Shown here: positions 55,150-64,000 of the stretch, one piece after another
Position numbering within the stretch: position 1 is the first letter of the stretch
Layout: the number at the start of each line of letters is the position of its first letter
Assembly: GCA_034620365.1 (NCBI GenBank)
Contig: JAQGEQ010000201.1
Span: forward strand, 434,001 to 498,000
Reading direction: 5' to 3'
From: Pegea sp. RAD2-039
Lineage: Eukaryota; Chordata; Thaliacea; Salpida; Salpidae
Length of the DNA: 64,000 bases
The notes under the pieces: model-generated
What the model saw: the letters and a program-made list of their open reading frames with translations, nothing else
The model's database searches: none
What the model was told of the DNA's origin: nothing
Made by a program: the position numbers and the translations under genes

Positions 55150-57705
55150 CTATCGAAGTTCAATTCCCAATTTTTTCAGATGCTTGAACCATCTTCTTTC
55201 CATAGTTGGATCATGCGCTAAATATTTTGAAAACATATTTTCAAGTTTTTCTGTACTTTCATCAAAACTTTTTTGGGTGATTTCTTGATCTTCGGAAATT
55301 GCAATAAAAACCTGATCAAAATTTAAATGAGTTTAAAAAAATTATCATAACTACTTTATTATGCTTCTCCACTGTTTCTAATTTATTTATATCATAATTA
55401 TCCTTCTAGTTATACCGTAAGTACTGTAAACTATTTAGCAAAATTAATTTCAATGTTGCGAAGAACACGAGCTTCAAGAAAGGTCGATTTAGCATCTTTA
55501 GCTTTAAAGCTTTTTAAAGAATACAAAACATTTAGTTAAATTTCTTAAAGATTTATATGTAACTAAGACATCTTACTATTGACTATCAAAAGTTTGTAAG
55601 ACTTTTCTGATTTGTTCAACTCACTAAACGACACAACACTTATGATGGTTTAAAAACAATAATTTCCTAAATGGACAACGCCGTTAAGTTTTAATTATAA
55701 GACCAGTTTGCTTCTAGCAAACTCCAAATATTAGCTCAACAAATTTTTAGAGATGACATGCTAATTTATGATAATTATAACGATCAGTTTTGTAAAATTG
55801 CAATTTCTCTAAGAATTTTAAGCAACTGATCCATCGACAACCTCACCTTACTAGCTATATTTTTTGTTCCTCCTAGTTTGGATGTGTAGTTAGCAATAAA
55901 ATTTTCTTTTTTGATTGATCCTTGATTTGCTTCAAGTAAATCATTAATCATCCCCCTGAATTTTTAGAGATTTTAAACTTCAACTTTTAAGCGCAATTTG
56001 AATGAAATTGAAAATTTATTAAATTAAAAACTCTACTTTTTGCTTTAGCTTGAATAAAATTTAATAAATTCATGTTTACATCAAGTTAAAGAGTCCAATA
56101 AATGAATATTCAAAATCTTCGCTGTTAGAAATGTCGTTAGAATAAATTGAACTGAGAAGATTCTTCAGCTGCTGGTCACTAGCATCCAAGATCTGCTCTT
56201 TTGGAACAAAGTCACAATTTTCATCTTTGCAGATTATCTTTTTGAAAGTCTCAATAAACTGTAAAATAATTTCTGAGATTAAAAAAGTTAAAAATCAAAC
56301 TTCCAACCAATCTCTGCATTTTAAGAGTAATGTCAGAATGTTTTGAAGTAATCATTTTTTTACTAAATTTCTTGATGTCTACAACTCCTGTTTCATCCAC
56401 AAAAGTTAATAGAGTCATTCTGAAACACAAAATTTGAGGCCACATTTAACCAATCAGATTGAAGCAAACCTCAGAACATATATGTCCATATAACCTTGCT
56501 CAATTTCATGTTTATATCTCCAAACTACCTTCACTTTATTCATCGGAAAAAAATCGAACGATGTCATCAAGCAGTTTGACCAATCATGATCTTCAAAAGG
56601 AGTCTGAAAATAACTACTGAACCATAACGAGACTGCAACGTTGAAGACTCCATTCACTCGAACTTGATGCCAGTAACCTGATAGATTTAATTTATTAAAA
56701 TTCAAATCGACTTTTGGTTGCTCACTTGGTGGCATGTATATGCAATCTCCCGCTTTGAGAGTGACTCTTCCGTAATTGATGTGATTTAGACCAGGAAATT
56801 TAGTCAAATTGACTCTATCTACGTTGACCAATGAAAAACCTCCAAATTCAAATTTTGAAGAAGAACTTTGATGAAGAAATTCTTTCTTCATATCGATAAA
56901 ATCGTCCAATCAGCAACCAAAATTTGTTTACTCACGTATTTGTCTTCGATAATGATCCAATCTTTAGTTCCGTTGAAGACACAGTGAATGTTGCTGAAAG
57001 GATCGCGATGTAGCTTAGTCTTTCCACCTCGTGCAGTGATAAAGATATGAGCTTCCTGCATCACGTGATGACGTCATCGTGATGTTACGTTAAATTCTCA
57101 ATCAACCTGAAATCGTTCAGCAAAATATCCACATCTGAGGCAAGGAGGAATCGAGATGTCTTCTTCCATTTGATGAGGAATTTGTGAGATCACATACCCA
57201 TTCATCTGCTGATAATGATCTATAAAGTATCCTAATGTAGATCTCCCAACTCCAAGGTCAGCAACTGGAATCTTTTCATCTGCTTCATCTCTGAGAGCAA
57301 CAACAAGACACTAAAAACAATAACAACCACAACCACCTCACCTGGCTTCCAATCTCACAATCAAGTCCCCGTATTTTTTCTTCAAACTACTTTCAGTCCA
57401 TTCATTGTAAGCCTTGGATGGTTTTGCGGCCCCTTTCATTACAACTGGTCGACGTGGTAACACGTAATTGGTGAAAAAGTCTATGGACTGTGGTACTTCT
57501 GCAATAAATAGTGTTTCAAAGATAATTTTTTTTTGCAAATGTAAAGCTCGAAACCTGAGATTTCCGCGATTTTCACTAAAGCCTGTTTTTGACTTCCAAA
57601 AACTTCAAAATTTCTTTCATGTTTTGTCAACGCTACAACAAAAGTAAGATAAAGCAAATAGAAAACTATTTTTGTTTTTATCATCTTTATATCAGATAAA
57701 GTCAA
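55150..57705 (-). CDS. Secretory-pathway JmjC oxygenase with C-terminal tail
   Basis: Exons by phase: 57555-57705, 57342-57498, 57107-57290, 56936-57055, 56726-56885, 56470-56677, 56308-56419, 56080-56258, 55847-55955, uncertain exon(s) 55450-55620, and a last one ending with the stop at 55150. The N-terminus (MIKTKIVFYLLYLTFVVALT from the second Met, at 57684) is a signal peptide. A JmjC/cupin-8 domain follows: TNYVLPRRPVVMKGA, EAHIFITARGGKTKLHRDPF with the iron ligands H-x-D (HRD), FNGTKDWIII with a likely 2-oxoglutarate lysine, and GDCIYMPPSYWHQVRV with the third ligand His. So a functional 2-oxoglutarate/Fe(II) oxygenase is likely, acting in the ER or outside. The tail has weak EF-hand-like text (FVDETGVVDIKKF; FIAISEDQEITQKSFDE) and ends RRWFKHLKKLGIEL. 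It may be related to JMJD8-type proteins; substrate unknown. Confidence 0.78.
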
Positions 57706-60571
57706 GCTAACGTCAAAGAAGCAAAAATTTTCCAGCTATCTCTATTTACTGGTAGGAAACCCTCACTTACCAGGAAGTTGATATTGGCAGTGTTTCCAAA
57801 AAGTTTTAATAACTTTCTTAGCATTCGATTACAATTTTGACTAAAAGTTATATTTGAACTTTTTAACTCAATTGAAGTTGATTTTCAGCTATTTAAGAAA
57901 GCTGAAAACATTTTTAAGTTTTAATGATTGTTACTTAAAAACACTTTTGCCAATTTATTCAGCAATTTTTAAATTTTTGGATTTCAAATTTCTCTCTTTA
58001 TTATTAAATTAGTCAGATAAACAATTTGTTTTATTTTTTAATGTGAATTTATGGCTAATAAATTTATAGTAATTGATTTAATTTGTTTAGAGACTTTGAA
58101 AATAACTCCATAAATTTTATCTTGTTCAAAACAAACAATCTGAACTGTATTTAAGAAACGTTTTAACATGTATCTCTTATACCCCTTTCAGAAATTTGTA
58201 TTTAATGATTCTGAATAAATTTTAATGATATAAAAGCCATTTAAATATCAGTAATTGAAAGTAATGCTATTAAGCAGTTTATTTTCATAAAATTTAATTA
58301 TTTCCAACGAATCGTAGTTAAAAATTAATTTGTTTAATCGGAATCACAATTCCAAAAATACAAAGTTTGGTTTCTTTAATCTATGACTCAGTAGTTTTAT
58401 GACGTCACCAGTAACTATAGTATGGGCCAGTAGATAAACAAAAACAAAAATTTTGTATAAAAACAAAACAGTAAACGCATGATTAGCATCGAATAGACAA
58501 CAACATTTAAAAAAGTTTTTATATAGACAAACAATTGCTACTGGCTGGTCATGCAAATAAACTACTAATTCTTAGATTTTTATGAGCTTGTACTTTTTTC
58601 TTTTAGTTTAATAAACTTGCAATTAATCTAAAAATTCAGTTTTAAGCAAAATGTTTTCAAAATAGTAAAGAGTCTCAAATAACAAAAGAAATATTCAAAA
58701 AGTTTTATTTTGTTAAGCTTCTAATGCTGTAAACTTATTATTAGAACATTAAAAAGTTTAACAACAAAAGCTTTGTCTACCATAAAACTGATTTTTGTGT
58801 CAACTTAAAACCTAAATAAATTATTAAACTATTGTTTTGACTTTACAATAACTGTATGCAAAACTTTTAAAACATTCTAAAAGACAAAAAATAGATTCCA
58901 ATGTAGTATTATTCAGCAAAAGAATTTTACAACTTTTTTAGATTTGAATAAATTATTTTGTGATAAAAATAAAGTTACAATTTATTATAATTGTATAAAG
59001 TTTAATGACTATTTTTACTGAAATAATAATGTTCAATGTAAAAAGTTGTATAAAGTTAAGAATTAATTTTGATAAATAGCTTCAAGTAATTTGCTTTTAA
59101 TGATTAGTAAAATTTGAAGAAATTGTAATAGATAAAGTTTGTAATTTTCAAAGACAAATATTTGGCTATCTGAATTTTTTTAAATGTGACAAAGCTCAAA
59201 GTAACCGAGAATGTTTAAAATGATTAAATTTAATTGAAGGTAACCAAAAAAAGCTTTATATTAAAAAATTGAAATCTAACACAATGATTAACAGTTAGCA
59301 AAGAAAAACAGTTTTCGATTTAAAATCAAACTGATACAAAAAATAGAGTGTAGAACTATTTTTAAATTCTGATTTTTTTATTTATGTTAAATTTACTGAA
59401 AAGCTTTTAAATTTCAGTAATCAAAAATAGATTTAGGCAATAAATACAAAAAATCTTTAATTAATAAAAAAAACTTCAACATATAAACTTAAATTTAATC
59501 TTTATAAGCAGCTTCTTTAAAAACTGTATCTAACCATATTAAGTAAAATCATTTATTGTAACTATTTTTTAACTTTCAACTATTTAATGATTCCTAAACT
59601 ATTTACAAATTAACTTGCTGATTAACCAAAAATGTTTAAAGAAAATTAATGCTAAATCTGAAAGTTAAGCTAAAGAAATTTGTAGAAAGAATAAATTTAT
59701 TTGATTTGTAAATATTGATACAAGGAATTTGCCAACTGTTATTTAAACAATTAAAATCTAATTTGGAAAAATCCATGAAAATATCGTTGAAAAGAAATTG
59801 TCATCAATTTCATCGAAGTTATTAGTTAGATTGAGTCCAAGATAAATGATATTTTCTAATAGCTGAAATATCTCAATAAACTTGAATTATAAACTTTCAA
59901 TTTGACAATATTTCACCAGCAGCAGCAGCAATTCTTTTACAACTTTCTTTCTAAATTGATAGGCTTCAAAAACATAAACAAATTTCAGAGTAAAATTCGA
60001 AATGAAATATCTGAAATCCCCACAAAAGAGGATTCACTGAAATATTTGCTTGCTGACAATTGAGCGGATTTAAAGATCTTCTGAGGACTTTGATTAATGT
60101 GAGTTTTGTCAACTTGCTGCTGGTGTGAAGCTCTTTAAAAATTAATTAATGATTTAACGAGAAATTGAAGTGATGAGAAATTTATAGATAATATCAACAA
60201 GATTTATTTTGTTACATAAAAATATAAAGAATAAAAAACATTTGAAGTTCTTGGGGGCTTTTATAAAAGACCAGAGTCAGCAGTTAGAGGTGGAAAAGGG
60301 ATATTAAAACAAATTTCGATAAAAAATTGAAAAAGATGAAAAAACAGAAATAAATGAATGTAACAAATTGTAAATTAAAAACGTTGCAATCGACAAAATG
60401 AAAAAACAACAACAACAACAAACTACTAAAGGGATGAAAAGACAAATGAAAGATCATACAGAGGGATTGGAAGTGGGAGGAGGAGGAGCAGAATATCGAG
60501 ACTCGATTCAAATCTTGAATAATAGTGAGTAATAAAAATTGAACACAGTAGTTGTTTGGGACAGGTTAGGG
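57706..60571. other. AT-rich intergenic, JmjC upstream and RasGAP 3' flank
   Basis: About 2.9 kb. The part next to 60571 (roughly 59.9-60.57 kb) is less AT-rich, with CAG and AAC microsatellites (59921-59933, 60408-60421), and is probably the 3' UTR of the RasGAP gene. TGACGTCA occurs at about 58399. No gene is recognised. Confidence 0.5.
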
Positions 60572-63500
60572 TCACTGGTCTGGTTGACCATTAACCAGCA
60601 AGCTTCTTCTGTCTTCATATTGATCATTTGATGACCTTTGCGAATTTAACAAAGATTCTAAGGATGTTACTTCATCACGGAGTTGAAAGATTTCTGTCAT
60701 TAACTGAGATTCCCTGAAAATATCGAAGATGGGAATATGAAGAAGTGATGACTACCAGCTAGCTACCTGCTATTTGCATCAATTAATTGTTTGCTTTTTG
60801 CTTCTAGTTGACAGTTCAGATTTTCCATATTTGATCTCAATATGTCGTAATCTCGTAAAGTCCTTTTTTGAGAAGACTTTGCCTAAAAGAAAATCATATG
60901 ATGCAAGTTGCGAAAATCAAGTAACGAAAAACAGGTGATGAGGATCAAGTGATGAGGATTAGGTGATGACTGTACAAGCGATGAAGATGCAAGTAGTAAA
61001 GATCAGTTGATGAAAATGAAGTTATTAATGAGGATTAAGTGATGAAGATGAGGTGATGAAAATAGGAGCAACCTCATGAAGTTGCTTGACTTTTTCTCTC
61101 AGCTTTCCAGTTAATTCATCAAGTTGAGATTCAAGTTGAATGATTCTCTCCTGGTACTGATTCAACAAAAAATTGAAGAAGAAAAAGAGGAGCGGATGAA
61201 GACTCACATCTTTTGCAGGTATCGTTAATCCAGAAGACACAGCTCTTTCATGATCTGGAAATGAATTTGATGGAGGTTTCTGGATACTGTTTAGGACCCA
61301 TTGAGCTGTCCTTGCTTCGGGGGACAAAGCATCTTCTGAAGATGAGGGAGGGAATCCGCTGGATGTTGATCCGTGATGATGAGGAGACCTCCGCTGTAAG
61401 AAGATGTTAGATGCTGAAAAGAGTGGAAGAGGGTACCTGTGGACGAGAATGAAGTTTCTGGGGGCGATGATCAGAATAACTCCGTTTTGATGTCTTGCCG
61501 CGTCCGGCAGCATTTGATGATGATACGTTAGCTGCTACGCGGAAGTTGGCGGTCGTTGACGTCACTTCCGGTGTCACAAGTCCATCTTTAGAGGCTGCAA
61601 CATCCGAAAGATTAAAAAGACACAAAGGTGATTTGAAAAGATCTACTTTCATCTTCAGTTGTTTTATGAGAAGATCTTCTTTGTGATTTGATCTTTGATG
61701 ATGAAGGAGATTTGATCTTCTGATTGAGTCCAGTCTTCAGATGAGCATTTGAAACTCTGACGGAAGACTCGATCACTACAAGTTGATCATCTGCAGCTGA
61801 TACTGCAACAGGGCCTCCTAGTGACTTCCGATTGGCTGAGGTTGTTGCTGATGAGTTGGAAGATACTCGGCTTTCTAGAGAGTCTCCATTTTCTTTCGGA
61901 TCACTTCCAGATCGCGCGGGAATAGATCTTTTGATCAGTGGATTGACAAAAGATAGCGGTTGAAAAGCTGTGAAAACAGAACATCGAATCAAATAAGTTA
62001 TTTGGCCGGATTTGAGCTCACCTTTGCCCGCCGACAAAGGAGGTTTTCCCTCGACACGTGATCGATCAGGAGTCGCCATGATGATAGATGAGGAGTTGTT
62101 GACGTTTGTATTCCCGCGAAATATCGGGTTTCGGAACTTAAGAGGCGCCCCCTGGTGATCGTTGGTCATCTGCAGTGACAGCAGTGGTTGCAAAAGACGA
62201 TAATGACATCACAAACAAACCGCGAGGGACACGTGACTTCCATGAAGCGATCCTCCTCTTTGATCTCCATTTGTGAGATCTCGAAGATCCATTAGGGATG
62301 AATGAACTCCCGCTTGTGGTTGTGACGTCATCACACGCGAGGATGGAGGTAATAGGATCTCTTCTCGCGCACTGCAACAATTGACCTCATCAGCGGTGAC
62401 GTCATCAGTAGTGACGTCATCAAACCTTGAAAGAGGAGCATCTTCTAAGATCGAATTGAGATTAGAAGAGGGCTGATCTTCAGATGTTGGATCTTCTTCC
62501 CGGATAGGAGGAATCAGGAGAACTGGTGGATGATCTTGCGGAGAGTCAAGAAGATCTGAGATGTTGGAAAGGATCTCAGGAAGCGGATGAAGAGCTGAAA
62601 ATGTTGCCTAGAAGACACAAGATCAACATCCACATGTAAAAGATCAATAAAAATCTCACTGCATTCAGAGCTGGCATCAAATCACAGAAGAAGGAGTGAA
62701 GACGCGCGAATTCTCGCCCTAAATCGATGTAACCTTCAAAGCCCATTTGTGCTGATGACGTCAGATCGCGATTTGACAAGTTGTCGACGAATGACGTCAT
62801 ATCGTCCCATCGTTCGCGTACAAACTGGTCCATGAACTGCATGTACTCTTCTTTGCTTCCAAACCTGCAAGTGACGTCATCAGTAAAAACAAATTAAAGA
62901 GTGATGACGTCATCAGCACCTGGAGCGGTTGGCGAGGTTCTGAACGACTTTAGCAACGAGTGTGAGAGATCGCGCGGTTTTGGGGTCCGGGATCTGATTG
63001 GCTAATCCAAAAAGGATTGGGTTTAGAATAGCAGGACACAAGAGGCGAAGAAAAAGGGACGCGGTGATCAATCGAAACGCGATTCGCGGGCGACCCGCTT
63101 CTACAACTTTTCGATGCCAAGTCGAAAAGACTTCTCGAAGCTCCATCGGGAAGTATCTGCGGAAGATGACGTCATCAGTGATGACATCAGCCATGTGTAT
63201 ATGACGTCACTTACTCGACTGATTTGCAAACACGTTCGACAGCTGAGTCACAACATAAACGTAAGTTGTCTTGATTGATAGAAAGAACGGCGTGCGCTGG
63301 AAGACGACTTCCATCGACTTCGTAGTCTGTTGTGGATGAAAAGATGTTTGAGATAAAGTCTCCTGTGAAAGATGCAGGGATTAGATGAAGATACCGGGAT
63401 TGGATGAAGATTACTAACCAAATACTCGATGCAGATACTTCATCCCAACTAATCGAAGAAATGCTTCGACTGATTTTGTGCCAACTGTGTTTTCACGAAA

Positions 63501-64000
63501 GATCAAACTCTCTTCTTCAACCTGTTCCACTTCGTCCATCACCAAATTGGTCATATAGTCCTAGGACAACATCTATCAGGTACTGGCCACCATATTTAAT
63601 GAGCAACTAACTTTTATTGAACCTGTAGCATACATGATCTTCACTAATATTTTAGCAACCTCATCTTTTTGTTGAGCAGTTAGAGATGGTCCAAGCGTCC
63701 TACACAAGTTCAAGTAGTTGTTGGACAAGTACTCAGCGAATGACTTGTACTGTTCGGTGGGCAGTACACGCGTGGAAAGAAATCGGGCCTTAAGTCTAAT
63801 AGCCATGGCTTCACCGGCTTTGTTCTTGTTATTACCGCTTGGTGTAAACAAATTGTACCTGCCACAAAATACTCATTTTAACTGGTCCACATCTTACTTG
63901 TCACTGACCATTTCTCAACAAAGTTGTGGTTAAGTAGAGTATTGACCGGCAGGTTGACTAGACCAATGTAGTCCTTGTCTTTCTTCTTCTTTTTATCTGT
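60572..64000 (-). CDS. SynGAP/DAB2IP/RASAL2-family RasGAP, 3' part (5' end outside window)
   Basis: Exons from the right edge: 63909-64000 (partial), 63612-63858, 63419-63560, 63215-63362, 62920-63156, 62660-62864, 62426-62607, 62221-62371, 62022-62169, 61647-61967, 61437-61594, 61208-61393, 61073-61156, 60767-60882, 60572-60713; about 850 residues in frame. First comes the end of a C2 domain ([20 protein letters not shown]), then a RasGAP domain: [20 protein letters not shown], the arginine-finger loop [31 protein letters not shown] (FLR motif) and [12 protein letters not shown]. The family mark [19 protein letters not shown] with [17 protein letters not shown] follows. Both catalytic arginines are present, so Ras/Rap GAP activity is expected. 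The rest is Ser/Pro-rich and disordered, ending in a coiled coil ([20 protein letters not shown]). Which vertebrate paralogue it matches cannot be told; it is probably the single pro-orthologue. Confidence 0.9.
60905..61065. repeat. Degenerate GATGA-rich tandem repeat in RasGAP intron
   Basis: About eight imprecise copies of a 15-20 base unit around GATGAGGATCAAGTGATGA, in the intron between exons 60767-60882 and 61073-61156. It is much more diverged than the two minisatellites elsewhere in the window. Confidence 0.65.
62323..63209. promoter_or_regulatory. Cluster of nine TGACGTCA palindromes
   Basis: Perfect copies start at 62323, 62397, 62412, 62756, 62792, 62872, 62905, 63167 and 63202. 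Six lie in three short introns (62372-62425, 62865-62919, 63157-63214), two per intron; three lie in exons. TGACGTCA is the CREB/ATF consensus and is also self-complementary. Whether it acts in transcription, splicing or not at all is open. Confidence 0.6.

Noticed and set aside
60284..60511. 75-residue minus-strand open frame downstream of the RasGAP stop
   Set aside because: Phe/Leu/Ser-rich low-complexity text from the A-rich plus strand, most likely 3' UTR.
1..64000. Prokaryotic features, CRISPR arrays, operons or phage genes
   Set aside because: No direct repeats with unique spacers; the only tandem arrays have no spacers. Introns and gene families are clearly animal.

Overview
This is a very AT-rich piece of a metazoan (animal) nuclear genome. 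Spliceosomal GT-AG introns are everywhere and many are only about 42-60 nt long. The recognisable genes are animal genes (CCDC66, TBC1D13, DAZAP1, KLHDC4, SIL1, MED22, LRR1, ATP5MK, a SynGAP/DAB2IP-type RasGAP) plus a four-repeat CNGK channel, a type described from sea urchin sperm and other aquatic animals. I infer an invertebrate; the sequence alone does not let me name the phylum. All exon models are manual, built from splice consensus, reading phase and remembered family motifs. No alignment or database search was run.

Layout, left to right. 1-3.4 kb and 4.6-7 kb: decayed repeats, including a retrotransposon relic and a tRNA-Val-like fragment, flanking intronless LRR1 (+). 8.4-12.6 kb: a single-exon 1398-aa protein (-) with six tandem domains that I read as divergent methyl-CpG-binding (MBD-like) domains. 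15.9-20.6 kb: CCDC66 (-). 21.5-22.1 kb: a non-LTR reverse-transcriptase relic. 22.9-27.6 kb: MED22, KLHDC4 and a PAP2 phospholipid phosphatase (all +). 30.3-32.9 kb: SIL1 (+), convergent with TBC1D13 (-, 33.4-36.2 kb). 38.3-38.6 kb: ATP5MK/DAPIT (-). 40.9-44.3 kb: DAZAP1 (+), convergent with the CNGK channel gene (-, 44.6-53.8 kb, 35 exons, about 2263 aa). 55.2-57.7 kb: a signal-peptide JmjC protein with a possible calcium-binding tail (-). 60.6-64 kb: the 3' part of a SynGAP/DAB2IP-type RasGAP (-), whose 5' end lies beyond the window.

These are unrelated housekeeping and signalling genes, not a pathway cluster. The most noteworthy items are the CNGK gene (four fused channel modules with unequal preservation of their cyclic-nucleotide sites), the six-domain MBD-like protein with a very recent internal duplication, a hairpin element present twice far apart in the window, and a dense set of TGACGTCA palindromes placed in pairs inside consecutive short introns of the RasGAP gene.
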